Part shown: positions 49,187 through 61,335 of the stretch, in pieces | Numbering within the stretch: the first letter of the stretch is position 1 | Layout of the letters: every line of letters starts with the position of its first letter | From: Nyssa sinensis | Taxonomy: Eukaryota; Streptophyta; Magnoliopsida; Cornales; Nyssaceae | Length of the DNA: 64,000 nucleotides | Assembly (NCBI GenBank): GCA_008638375.1 | Contig: CM018038.1 | Location: forward strand, 29,920,753-29,984,752 | Direction of reading: 5' to 3' | The notes under the pieces: model-generated | What the model saw: only the letters and a program-made list of their open reading frames with translations | What the model was told of the DNA's origin: nothing | Databases searched by the model: none | Program-made: the position numbers and the translations under genes

Positions 49187-52100
49187 TTATCTTGCATTAA
49201 GGAGCATTCGGAGTACACTCTTCATCTTTGGTCTACCCTCTGGAGAGATACTGACACATGTTAGAGCAATCTTCAGCACTGATAGCATCTGGCTCCTTAC
49301 TGCAACTGATGTTCTGCTCACACTAAAATCAAGGATGTGATCCAACTTATGTTGCTGCACTGAGTTACTCAATACCCACTTTGCTAATTCAGTTCCTTCA
49401 CTGACCGCTGGTTTTCCTGTAAGCAGTTCCAGCAGAATGACGCCGAAGCTATAGACATTGCCAGCCATTGTTACCCTCATCGTGTAAGCATACTCTGAAA
49501 GCCAAAAAACAAGAACGTTGGGAGACTAAAAGAAAATAATCCTGAAGACATTCAATGAGTACAAGCACAAGAATGAATTTAAAACTAATGGCTGCTACGA
49601 AAAGATGCTATCAATCATGAAATTGGTGAAACAAATTAGTGTGCAATCTAAGTGATTGAATCATATGCAGCAATATTAACTTATGTAAAGCCTCAATATA
49701 AATTAAGAAACTGAATTTCATCATCAATGATCATAAGCCAAGGTTATTGAGTGCTTCACCTGGAGGAATATAGCCAACAGAACCAGCAACAGTTGAAAGG
49801 CTGCCTGTGCTCTTTGAAGGATCAATCACTTTGTAAAGCTCAATGTCTCCAACCTGAGGCTCCTTTAGGGACTTCAGCATAACACTTTTGCTTGAAAGAT
49901 CAAGGAGGAGAATCGGACCGGAGGTGCATCCATGGAGAAATGACAAGCCCTGAGCTATTCCAATCGCAATACTGTAACGACTTGCCCAATCCATCCCATC
50001 TTGCAAGCTACCTGTGCAGAACACTGTGAAGGGTACCCTTTTCGGCAAATTCATAGAAGAGATAAGCACTATCAACAGTCAAGACGTAGGCTAGAGGGGT
50101 CATGACATTTGAATTGCTCAGCTTCCCCAGAAGCTCTAGCTCTTCCCCGAATTTTTCATGGCTACCCAATTGGAATATCTTGTCGCTCCAGTTAAGCTTC
50201 TTGACAAAATAGCTTATACCAGATGGCATGGCAGCTTTGTAGTAGGTCGAAAACTTAGTCTTCAATGTGATGTTTGATGGGTTAACCACAGCTTCCATGG
50301 CTTTGGTGAAGTCGATATTCGATCTGTGAATACCATTTGCAGTTAACAGATTGCCCTGGATGACCTGGGGTTGAGAAAACTCTTCCTGAGATTGAATCTG
50401 CTCATCATTAACCCTGTAAAATCGTCTGGAGATTGAATAAGCAATAATTGTTACCACCCCAACAGCCAGGGCAGCAACAGCAACCCCAAGAACAACTCCA
50501 ACAGCAACAGCTTTTCTCTTTTTAGGTGAAGGAGGGCTCAGTGTTGTAGCGTTTCTCAACTCCTTATTTCCGTTTGTATCGACCGTGATGAAATCTCGGA
50601 ATTTAGGAACAACTCCAGAGAGCAGATTGTTAGAAAGCAACACTTGTGTTAAGCTTTGCATTTTAATCAGAAAATCTGGAATCTCACCGGAAAATCTGTT
50701 GTTGGACAGATCCAAAACTTCTAATCCAGTCAATGCAGAAATGGTTACAGGGATAGGCCCTTCAAAGAGGTTGCTGCTTAAGTTTAGAGCAATCTGCAAA
50801 CTTTGTGGCATCCGCAGGATTTTCCCGCTAAGCAGGTTCTTCCCGAGTTGGAGTTCTAATAGAGAATTCAAGTTGCCAATTGATTCAGGAATTGAACCAC
50901 TGAGATTGTTTTCTTGAAGGTTCAAGTTGGTAAGATTCCCCAAGTTTGAAATTGAAGGTGGTATTGAACCACTCAGTGAATTCCAGCTGATGTTCAGTTT
51001 CCGCAAACTTTGCAATTCTGTAATTTGAATTGGGATAGCCCCAGCAAACCTGTTTGATTGAAGCTTCAACTCTTGAAGATTGTTAAGATTACCCAGCTGT
51101 ACCGGCAAAACACTGGTCAGTTCGTTTTGAGCTAGATTCAACAGCAACAATTTCTGGCATGAACCCAATTCAGGAGGTATTGGTCCAGTCAACCTATTTT
51201 CTTCCAGCTCCAAATACATCAATTTTCGAAGAGCCGCAAATGATGATGGGATTGTCCCATTAAAAGAATTGCCTCCTAATCTCAACCTCACCAAGTTTGC
51301 AGACATATTTGCAGGTATAGACCCCTCTAAAGAATTGGAAGACAAATCCACGAACTGCAAATTCGGATGGGATACAAGGTTTGACGGAATTGACCCACTT
51401 AATATATTATAACTAAGGTCTAAAATCCTGAGGTTGCCTGTAAGCTCAGCTGGAATCATACCAGTAAAATTATTTTGATTTGCCGCGAATCGTTGTAGGG
51501 TTGTGATATTTGAAAGGAATTGTGGGATTTGACCACTCAAATGATTTAGAGACAAAACCAAGATTTCCAACTTGGAAAGCTCTATAAATCTATCAGGAAT
51601 TGACCCAGAAATCTGATTTACACTAAGATCAATCAGAGTCAAATTTTGATAATCTGCGATTTCCTTGGGGATTTCACCTTGGAATAAATTGGCGGACAGC
51701 TGAAGCTCCTTCAAAACACTGGATCTTCCAAGTTTTACAGGAACGGACCCATTGAATTGGTTGTTGCTAAGGTTCAAACTTTGGAGCCTAACCAATCCAT
51801 CTAACTGCAAACTAATGTTTCCAGTCAAGGAGTTATGGGATAAGTCCAAATTTTCCAACATACGAAAACCACGAAAAGTGGGCAATGAACCAACTAATTT
51901 ATTTCTACTAAAATTCAACCCTGTCAACCCACTAATCTTTCCACAATCTGTGATGAACTCATCTGGGATAGAGCTCAGATGATTGTTGGAGAGATCAATA
52001 GATTGTAAGGTATCAATCTGGCAAAGAAAAGGCCGAAAATCATAGATAGAGAGAGAAAAACCAGAGAGAGAAATTTCGATGATGGAGGAATTGTCGGGAC

Positions 52101-52287
52101 TGCATGAAACTCCACTCCATGAACATGGGTTTGGGTTTGTGCTGACATTCCACGTAGAATTTATAAGAAGCTCAGATAGACTGATCATGGTGGTTCTTTG
52201 GTTTGAAGAGAGTTGAGAGAACACCAACTGGATGAGGATGATGAAGAAGAAGAAGAGGAGAGAAGTGAGACGTACATACCTGCTCAT
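49187..52287 (-). CDS. LRR receptor-like (pseudo)kinase, two exons, with a frameshift
   Basis: A plasma-membrane receptor-like protein. Exon 1 is 52287-49760 and exon 2 is 49494-49187, with a GT/AG intron of 265 bp. Residues 1-24 are a signal peptide, followed by an LRR N-terminal cap (NPCSWSGVSC) and about 20 leucine-rich repeats (L-x-x-L-x-L-x-x-N-x-L-x-G-x-I-P). A transmembrane helix (about 593-619) and a basic stop-transfer come next. The kinase domain keeps the ATP-site Lys (YFVKKLNW), but HRD is replaced by LLLDLSSKS and DFG by GDIE, so catalysis is unlikely. Subdomain IX (NVYSFGVILLELLTGK) is in exon 2. An extra base at about 50013 turns the expected frame into a TAG after residue 759. 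One base less would read straight through to the exon end. So it is either a recent pseudogene or a sequence error. Ligand unknown. Confidence 0.88.
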
Positions 52288-52332
52288 TTTAGCTTGTGCC
52301 GTAGAGTAGAGTATCCCACACCAGCTGTTGTT

Positions 52333-52340
52333 ATTTTATA
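52333..52340 (-). promoter_or_regulatory. TATA box of the LRR-RLK gene
   Basis: The minus strand reads TATAAAAT about 46 bp upstream of the ATG at 52287, implying a very short 5' UTR. Confidence 0.6.
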
Positions 52341-52499
52341 GAGAAGTGTATATTCTATTTGTTCCAGGTGGGTAAAAGAGTAAAGACAGAGAAGGCAGAA
52401 GAACTGAAGGAAAAAAAAATAATAGAATACAGAGGTGAGAGGAGCGGAATTGTTCGGGATGGAAATTTGTGGGGAAGATGAGAAATTTTTGTTGGTTTT

Positions 52500-52540
52500 G
52501 GGGTTGAGGTTGGGGTTGGGGTTGGCGTGTTGGGAGGGGC
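52500..52540 (+). other. G-rich tract with quadruplex potential upstream of the RLK gene
   Basis: The plus strand has GGGG-TTGAGGTT-GGGG-TT-GGGG-TTGGCGTGTT-GGG-A-GGGG, about 210-250 bp upstream of the RLK start codon. Confidence 0.6.
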
Positions 52541-52778
52541 GTTGACTGGACCTACGACTGCCAAAAAAGATTAAAGACTGACGATAACTGGGTTTTGTAA
52601 AATATTCAATGCAATGACTTTGACTGATAGAATCAGAGTCGTCTGAAGAACTAAAAGAAGCGTTTAAACCACCAAGTCTTGAGACGGTGGAGCCCGGACG
52701 GGAGTGGGGGAAGGAGCTTAGTCAAAAACGCGTAATAGAGACGACTTACGAGGAGACTAGACAGACTATACGAGAGTT

Positions 52779-52888
52779 AGAGACCATACGAGTCTCGAGT
52801 GGGATTTATACAGCACCTGTCACGATGAGAGTGAGAGACCATGCGAGTCCCGAGTGGGATTTATACTGCACCTGTCACGGCTGGATAT
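52779..52888. repeat. Two-copy 55-bp tandem duplication
   Basis: AGAGACCAT starts at 52779 and 52834. Both copies continue CGAGTCYCGAGTGGGATTTA and CACCTGTCACG with few differences. Confidence 0.85.
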
Positions 52889-52965
52889 TTGAACACAACC
52901 ACCGTCTAGTGCGGGTATGCGAGACTCCTATCTCCTATCATAATTTTAATTTTCTTTTAGAATAA

Positions 52966-54210
52966 TTATGTTAAAAAATATAAAATATATTATTTTACTC
53001 TTATTAATAATAAAATTAATATATGTTATAATATTTGATAATTATAGCTGTCTCTCATGTGGTATCAACAATTGTGGAAATTAGTGTAATATATAAATAT
53101 ATTTTAGTCATATTAAAATATTAAGATTGTCAAGAACAGATTTTGTATGAAAATAAAAATTTGTATATTATTAGTATGAGAGGTCAGTGTAATTTCAAAA
53201 AATATAAAAAAAATTCATATAACTGTTAGATAATTCTGATACGGTCAATATAACTGTCCTAATTATTATAATGGATATATTATATTGATATTTCTTAAAA
53301 TTTTTGACAATTATAAAAACTTTTCTTGATATTTTTAAATTGACATCAAACCTCTCATACTTTTTTCTAACAAAGTACAAAGCTCTCCCCTTTAATCTTA
53401 TTTTTTTAAAAATGAAAAAGGTGTCCCTCTCACTTCTTTTTTTTTTGTGCATTTTTTTTTTAATTTTGACCATTTTCAAACTTTTTTTGAAAGAATTTTT
53501 TCATTTTATATAAACAAATAAATTTAAGATAAATAATTTATATTTATTAGTAAAAAAAGATTTTAATATATATATATATATATATATATTTGAAAATGAA
53601 AAATAAAAGTTAGACAAAATTGGTCAAAATTAAAAAACAAAAAAAAAAAAAACTTGAAAGGGATACTTTTTTAATTTTGAAAAAAATAAGGCTGGAAGGG
53701 AGGTCTTTGTTGTTTGTCAGTAAAAGTAGAAGATATTAGTGTCATTTCAAAAACTTTAAAGAATGTCTTTATAATTATTAAAAATCTTAAAAAATGTTTA
53801 TATAATTTACCTTATTATAAGAAACTTTAAAGAGCTGCTTGGACTGATTTTGTGCATCTTACGGTGCAGTAATATTTGTGTGCAATCCACGCACAATTTA
53901 ATGTTCAAAGTTTCAAACTTCATCATCAACGATAGCATTATGACATACCTCATAGGAAAACCAGATGTTTCTCACACTCTTCACATTGGCCTTATTTCTC
54001 AAATTGAGGTTCGTACCAAATTTTTTTTAACGACTAATTTACCTCTTCTATGCAGGTATGTCTTAATGCAAGCCATGCATGTGGTGACAGACCTAGGACG
54101 AGTCAAATATGAGTCCCATGAATTGGAGGCCTCAAGTTGATTTGGCAACAGCTTGGTCCACTATTGAGGAGACCCAAATCAACTTAATTTGAATATTTTA
54201 AAACGGGAGG
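52966..54210. other. AT-rich intergenic region
   Basis: No gene recognised. Long A and T runs, and a TA run at 53565-53589. An open frame at 53850-54140 has no family resemblance. The last bases (54200-54210, TAAAACGGGAGG) look like a retroelement polypurine tract just before the LTR at 54211. Confidence 0.55.
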
Positions 54211-54816
54211 TGATACGCCAAAAATATTTCAACCAATCAATACATGACACGTGTCTAACTTTGTTCTATAAAGTTCGTAGGATAATCAGGTATACCGATC
54301 TAACGTCGGTAAGGAAGACCCGGGGATTGTAACCACCTGGTATACCGATCTCACCTCTACCACCTCGGTCTACCGACCTCATGATGATGGGACAGGTATG
54401 GACAAGAAAGGATGACGCGAGTAATTATGGCAAAATTGCCGCCCTCTGACATACAGCATACCCTAGTCCTGCAGAAAGGTGAAAAGGGTTCCTAGCCCTG
54501 CAAAGCAGTATGGCCGGTGGCAACTGTGACGTATGTAATCAAGATGAAGCAGCCCCACCGCTTGGCACTGGATTTGATATTCACAACAGCTTATAAATAA
54601 GATTAGAAAGGTACGTAAAAATGGATCTATCTCTCGCTATCTCTACTATTTTTGACAAGATTATCATCTTGAAATATACATTTCTATCTCCTCTAATTTA
54701 ACCATCGGAGTGGCTACCACTGCAGCCCTCCTCAGTGGCAATCTAATTTTATTCTTATTCAGGATATATACTAAGGAGGGATTTGAGCTTTGACGAAGTC
54801 GAAAAGTGCAGTATCA
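54211..54816 (+). mobile_element. 5' LTR of element F (606 bp)
   Basis: It runs TGATACGCCAAA ... AGTGCAGTATCA (TG...CA), with a TATA box at 54592-54599 and AATAAG-type signals after it. The start is inferred from the TG after a purine block and the end from the PBS; the second LTR is not in the window for comparison. Confidence 0.7.
54592..54599 (+). promoter_or_regulatory. TATA box in LTR of element F
   Basis: TATAAATA in a less AT-rich stretch of the LTR, placing transcription start near 54625. Confidence 0.6.
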
Positions 54817-54819
54817 GCT

Positions 54820-54837
54820 TGGCGCCATTTGTAGGAA
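54820..54837 (+). other. Primer-binding site of element F
   Basis: TGGCGCCATTTGTAGGAA, three bases after the LTR end. The TGGCGCC start is the PBS type common in plant TAT/Athila gypsy elements. Confidence 0.75.
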
Positions 54838-54889
54838 AGACTTCAATCGTTCCTATCCATTTCTTTATTTCCAACTTTATTGCTTCGTC

Positions 54890-56710
54890 ATGGCTCCAAA
54901 TCGCCGTTCTAAACAAGTAACTCAAAGCCAACCATTAGCCGATGACGAAGAAGGCGAAACTTTCGATCCTGTACAACAATAACTTGATAGAATCAGGGAT
55001 CAGATGCAGAGACAATCCGATTAGATGCAGGGACAACTCTCGGCCATATCCCAGGTTCTAGCTTCTTTAACCCAGAACCTGCCAGGTATCCCCGTATACC
55101 TTCCACCGGGCATCCCTGAAGGAGGAGATCCGATCCCTCCTACCACTGGCGGAAGACCTTATGAAGAGGGAGGTCCCAACGCCCGTCCATCCTATCCCCA
55201 AGACGTGGCCCAAGTTAGAGATGAACCTCACCACTCCAATATCATGGGAAGAAAGGTGCCAAATATTCATCCGAATGTACACCATCACAGCAGGAATAGG
55301 ATCTTGAGCTCTGCGAATTCAGGAGCCAACCCGATACAATTAGGCTCCCGGCCTCAGCAAGCATCAATCCCGCTCCAAAGACCATCAGGACATGTCGTTC
55401 CTAGTCAGGAGCATCCCTTACACACCGGACATGAGGCTAGCATGCTAGGACTACAGTACTCTGCCCCATCCAGAGTACGGCCAAGGATGGAAGAAGTGGC
55501 AGACTCCGTGGGGCAAGCAGCCCATGCCAGAGAAGGAAACGTTCCCCCCAAACAAGATGAAATAGCACGACTGCTCAGTAGGTTCACCACCCCATTCACG
55601 GCAGCTATATTGTCGGAGGAACGCCCTCGGAAGTTTATTGTCCCAAAATTCACCCCGTATGATGGGTCGGAAGACCCTAGAGACTACCTCTCCAACTATT
55701 AACATACGATGGCCCTGTATGGGGCCACCGATGCTTTCTTGTGCCGCACATTCGTTACAAGTCTTAAAAGCGCAGCCCTACGATGGTTCCACAACCTCTC
55801 CCACGAGTCGGTCCCAAGCTTTTATGAGCTCAGCAGACGTTTCCTCGACCGATTTTTAACTAGCAGGAGGCTCAGAAAAGGACTAAAATTTCTCCTGACA
55901 ATAAAACAACAGAAGGGATAATCGTTTAGAGAATACATCGCTTGGTTCAATTCTGAACTCACAGAAATTACGGACTGCGGTCCGGGCTTTTTGGTGGCAG
56001 CACTTCATGCGGGGCTATGGCTGGGACGGTTCCACGATTCCCTGACCAAGAATCCCCCGGCGAACATGGCGTCACTAATAGAGCGAGCAAGAAAGCATAT
56101 AAATTTGGAAGATACCAGGGCATCTCTTCACAAAGCTAAAGAGCAGGCTCAACAAAATGACAATGCCCAAAAGCAAAGCCCTGGAAGTACCAACAAAAGG
56201 CAAAGGATCCCAGACAAAAAAACTACTTCCCGAACTCAAAACCAGCCAGCGTTTGGGAAGTTCAAGTCATATGCACCTTTGAATACACCACTGACACCCC
56301 TAAATGCATCTCTTACACAAGTATATCATCAGGTTCGGACACGCGAAAACCTGAAATCCCCAGAGCCTCTGTACAGCCACCCAGACTCTCGAGATCGGAA
56401 CAAGTACTGTGAGTTCCATAAAGATCACGGGCATACTACAGAGATGTGTAGGAACCTCCAACAAGAGATCGAGCAATTGATCCGGAGGGGACGTTTGAAA
56501 GAGTTTGTTCAGCGTGATGGAGGACAGAACAATCAAAATCAAAGACCTCAGCAGCCTAGGCGTGACCAAAGGCCCCAGCAGCAACGACAAGGTCAGGGGC
56601 TTGGACCGAATGAACCTCAGAATGAACAGCTCCGCCAGAATAATCAAATCATCCTTGTCCTCCATGCCGATAACTCATTAACCGGCATGTCCAACCGGGC
56701 AAAGAAATGA
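54890..56710 (+). pseudogene. Element F gag
   Basis: From the ATG at 54890, with stops near 54982, 55022, 55702 and 55921 in otherwise continuous homology. It has an N-terminal Gln/Pro-rich region. The capsid core contains KFTPYDGSEDPRDYL, a SAALRWFHNL segment and SRRFLDRF (55640-55860), then FREYIAWFNSEL. A CX2HX4HX4C knuckle follows (CEFHKDHGHTTEMC, about 56410-56450) and a Gln/Arg-rich tail. This is the standard TAT gag layout. The product would assemble particles in the cytoplasm. Confidence 0.87.
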
Positions 56711-59700
56711 TACGTTCAGGAAACAAGGGTAGAAACAAGCCCTCTCCAGATCTCGACAATTGAGAAAAGGCTAAAACCACTACCACAAATCCAGTTCTTA
56801 GAACTGGACCTTATTGGCAGACACTGTCCCCACAGTGATGCACTCATCATCTCTTGCAAGGTGGCAAACTTCAACATCAGAAGAGTATTGGTGGATACAG
56901 GATGTTCCACCAATATCCTGTTTTATGAACCTTTCAAATACATGAAGCTCAAATTTATCGATCTAAAAGCCACCACTGCCGTAATAGCAGGATTTGATGG
57001 TAACTTAAGCTCACCAATAGGAGGGATCGAACTGCCAACTACTGTGGGCGATGGGGAAGACCAGAAAACCCTCATCTCTGAGTATATGATCGTAGATTCT
57101 CGATCCCCTTACAATATCATCATTGGAAGGCCATGGCTCCATCAAATGGGGGCAGTTACTTCCACCCTTCATCAGTGCCTAAAATACGCTCACAACGATA
57201 AAGTATGCACCATCAGATGCTCCCAGCTGACATCTCGGGAGTGCCACGTCATGGCATTGAAAGGGAAAACTCCAAAATAGTAGTTATAGACACCTCGGGA
57301 GCCCTTTGATTCAGGAGAAGGTACGGAATGCCCCACCAAGATCGATGAACCAATGAGCCCCAGAGGAAGAGATAGCATGGCAAAACCAGTCCAAGAGCCC
57401 ATCAAAGTATTGGTGAGCTCTAATGAAGAGGAACGCTATTTACAGCTCGGTATGGACCTATCCCAGTTAGAACAAGAGGAGATGATTGATTTCTTAAAAA
57501 AGAATTTGTCAGTCTTCGCTTGGGAAACCAAAGACATGGAAGGAATATAACCCTTTCTTATCTGCCATAAATTAATAACTGACCCATGCCACCTCCCAGT
57601 CAGACAGAAACGAAGGACCTTTGCCCCGAAAAGGCACAAGATAATTAACGACGAAGTCCGACGACTATTGGATGCACAGATGATTAGGGAAGTATTTTAT
57701 CCAGATTGGCTCGCCAACACTGTCTTTGTTAGGAAGAAGAATGGTAAATGAAAAGTTTGCGTTGATTATACCGATCTTAACAAAGCATGCCCCAAGGACA
57801 GCTTCCCCCTCCCGAGAATCGATCAGTTGGTTGGCACAACTACAGGCCACGAATTGCTAAGTTTCATGGATGAATACTCGGGATACAATCAGATTCAGAT
57901 GTACCCTCCAGACCAAGAAAAGACATCCTTCATCTCAGAACGAGGTCTGTATTGCTATAGGGTGATGCCATTTGGATTAAAAAATGTCAGAGCTACGTAT
58001 CAGCGACTAGTCAACAAAATGTTTGAACCTCTGATTGGCCGCACGATGGAGGTTTATATCGATGATATGTTGGTCAAAAGCCAGAAGAAACACGACCACA
58101 TCGAACACTTAAGGCAAACCTTCCACATACTGAAGCAGCACAAAATGAAGTTAAATCCTTCAAAATGTACCTTCGGAGTTAGCAAAGGAAAATTTCTTGG
58201 TTTTCTGATCTCACAAAGGGGGATAGAGGCAGACCCCTTGCAAATTAAAGCGTTAACAGAAGTGGAACCTCCGAGGTCCAGAAAGGACATACAAGCACTT
58301 AATGGTAGGATCGCAGCTCTGAATAGGTTCATCTCCAGATCCACCGATCGGTACCTCCTCTTCTTCAAAGCCCTGAGGGGGAATAAGGCCCTTGAATGGA
58401 CCCTTGAATGTGACAAAGCCTTTGAAGAACTAAAACAATATATGGCATCCCCAAAACTTCTTTCAAAGCCAATAAATGGGGAGAAGCTCTTCCTATACCT
58501 CGCAGTATCCAAAAACGCGGTAAGTTTTGCACTCATCCGTGAAGAAAAGGGATGTAAGAAACCCGTATTCTATGTCAACAAGGCACTCCTCAGTTCGGAA
58601 AAGAGATACCCCGAGGTAGAAAAATTGGCATTCGTAGTGATAATTTCTGCGCGAAAATTTCGGCCTTATTTTCAAGCTCACTCGATTATGATCCCAACAT
58701 CTTACCCCTTAAAAGCAATTTTACACAAACCAGACACCTCGGGACGCCTAGTAAAATGGTCTGTAGAGTTGGGAGAGTTTGACATAACTTATATACCTCG
58801 GACCGCTATTAAAGCCCAAGCTCTAGCAGATTTTGTTGCAGAATTCACTCCAGCCTTGGAAGGAAACCTCGGGGCAGACACGGATATGACAACATGGCAG
58901 CTCCACGTCGATGGTTCTTCCACTGATAAAGGCTCTGGAGTCGGTATTGTACTCCGCTCTCCAAACAGAATCAAAACAGAGAAAACCATCGCCTTGGGCT
59001 TCAGAGCTTCCAACAATGAAGCTGAATACGAAGCACTAATCCTCAGTATGAGGCTGGCCCTAGAATGTGAGGCTCGTAACCTCGAAGCATTCTCTAACTC
59101 ACAACTAGTTGTGGGTCAGGTCTTGGGTGAATTTATAGCTAAAAACGACCAAATGATCAGGTATACAGAAGTAGTGAACTCCTTGAAAAAGTTATTTGCC
59201 AATTTTAGTATCCACAAAATTGAAAGGAGCCAGAATGCCCAAGCCGACGCCCTTGCAAATGTGGCCTCTCGCTTAGAGCTTAACGAAGATTCAGAAATTA
59301 GCATTTCTTGCCAAATTGAACCAAGCATCCAAGAGGTCCAGACCATTTACGCTACAGAATAGCCTCAGGATTGGAGGACTCATATCCTTCGCTACTTGGA
59401 AGAAGGAGAACTGCCCGAGGAAAAGAATCAAGCTCGGCATATACGGATCAGAGCAGCACGGTACCTCATTATAAACAAAAAACTCTACCATAGGTCCTAT
59501 ACCCAGCCACTTCTGAGATGCTTATCCCCAACAGAGTCCGAATATGTATCAGCCGAAATCCATGAAGGAATATGCGGGAATCACAATGGTGGTAGAACCA
59601 TCTCCCACCGAGCTCTAACTCAGGGATATTATTGGCCCGATATGCTCAATGATGCTAAAAAATACATGAAAAAATGTGATAAATGTCAGTGCTTCGCTTC

Positions 59701-60607
59701 GTACCAACATCAGCCACATCAAGAGCTCACCTCTATCTCAAGTCCATGGCCTTTTGTCCAATGGGGGATAGACATTATGGGTCCATTACCAAAGGCCCCC
59801 TAGAACAGAAAATATCTACTAGTCGCTATCGATTACTTCTCCAAATAGGCAGAAGCAGAACCATTAACTCACATTACCGAGGCAGAGGTAAAACATTTTA
59901 CATGGAAAAATATTGTTTGCAGGTTCGGTATACCTCGCGTCCTCATCTCAGACAACGGTACTCAATTCGCTGAAAAAATATTTGGAAAGTTCTGTACCGA
60001 TTTACATATCAGCTATCATTTCTCCTCACCAAGACACCCCCAAGCCAACGGCCAAGCCGAGGTCACCAATCGCACGATCCTCGACGCCATCAAAAAAAGA
60101 TTAGAGCAGGCTAAAGGAAGGTGGGTCGAAGAGCTCCCTGGAATGCTCTAGGCATACTGAACCACAAGAAGAACGTCAACTTCCGAGACACCGTTTTCAC
60201 TCGCTTATGGCAATGAGGCTGTAATTCCAGTGGAGATCGGTATGCCAACACTGAGGACGGAAACCTTCGACTAAGAGGCCAATTATCTCCAATTGGTAGA
60301 GAACCTCGACTTACTAGAAGGAAAAAGAGAACGAGCTGCAATTAGGGCTGAGGAATATCGACGGAGGGTGGCCAAAAGCTTCAATCAAAGGATAAAGCCT
60401 GTAACCCTACAACTCGGCAACTTTGTCCTTAGAAGGATATTTCCTAATACCAAAGATCCCACCATGGGAAAGCTTTCCCCAAACTGGAAGGGGCCCTATA
60501 AAATCATTAAGATTATTAGGCCTATGACTTATTGGTTGGAGGATATGTCAGGAAAATCAGTTCATCGACCATGGAATATCGAGCACCTAAGGAAGTATTA
60601 TCAATAA
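56711..60607 (+). pseudogene. Element F pol: protease, RT, RNase H, second RNase H, integrase
   Basis: Order along the strand: aspartic protease with VLVDTGCSTNILF (about 56886) and IIIGRPWLH; RT with YTDLNKACPKD, YCYRVMPFGLKN and an intact YIDDMLVK (about 58060); and RNase H with PVFYVNKALL and the connection TYIPR. A second, archaeal-type RNase H follows, LHVDGSSTDKGSGVGIVL (about 58900-58955) with NNEAEYEAL and QADALA. Integrase has an HHCC zinc region (59560-59700), the Asp in WGIDIMGPL, a second Asp in ISDNGTQFA and the Glu in PQANGQAEVTNRT. It ends KGPYKIIKI ... NIEHLRKYY with TAA at 60605. The longest open stretch is 57827-59362. There are stops near 57280, 57549, 57751, 59362, 59802, 59847 and in the integrase C-terminus. 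Confidence 0.9.
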
Positions 60608-60650
60608 AGTTTCTCTCCATTGTGAAAACCACTCTTCCATATATACAGAT

Positions 60651-61335
60651 CTTCAGACCTGGTCTATCTAAAAAAGCCCCTACGAGCAAAAGTGCTGTAG
60701 GCAAGGTCCCAAATTCGATACACCAGTCTTCAGACCTGGTCTATCTAAAAAAGCCCCTACGAGCAAGAGTGTTGTAGGCAAGGTCCCAAATTTGATACAC
60801 CAGTCTTCAGACTTGGTCTATCTAAAAAAGTCCCTGCGAGCAAGAGTGTTGTAGGCAAGGTCCCAAATTCAATACACCAGTCTTCAGACCTGGTTTATCT
60901 AAAAAGACCCCTATGAGTAAGAGTGTTGTAGGTATGGTCCCAAAAATCGGTATTCAGGTCATCAGACCTGCTCTATCTAGGGAGGCCTCTATGAGCAAGA
61001 GTGCTGTAGGTATGGTCCCAAAATTCGGTATTCAGGTCATCAGACCTGCTCTATCTAGGGAGGCCCCTATGAGCAAGAATGCTGTAGGTATGGTCCCAAA
61101 ATTCGGTATTCAGGTCATCAGACCTGCTCTATCTAGGTAGGCCTCTATGAGTAAGAGTGTTGTAGGTATGGTCCCAAAATTCGGTATTCAGGTCATCAGA
61201 CCTGCTTTATCTAGGGAGGCCCCTATGAGCAAGAGTGCTGTAGGTATGGTCCCAAAATTCGGTATTTAGGTCATCAAACCTACTCTATCTAGGGAGGCCG
61301 CTATGAGCAAGCGTGCTGTAGGTATGATCCTAATT
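60651..61335 (+). repeat. 77/78-bp minisatellite, about nine copies, after pol of element F
   Basis: Units start at 60651, 60728, 60805, 60882 (77-bp period) and 60960, 61038, 61116, 61194, 61272 (78-bp period). Each carries TCAGACCTGSTCTATCTA, CCCCTAYGAGYAAGAGTG and TGTAGGYAWGGTCCCAAA. The two halves are distinct subfamilies. In the 78-bp part, the period is a multiple of three, so a 26-residue repeat stays open at 60913-61140. This is probably incidental. Confidence 0.92.

Noticed and set aside
50585..51982. Plus-strand open frames within the LRR gene
   Set aside because: Shadows of the leucine-rich repeats on the opposite strand.
60651..61335. CRISPR-like regular array
   Set aside because: Units are near-identical throughout with no unique spacers; it is a minisatellite in a plant retroelement.
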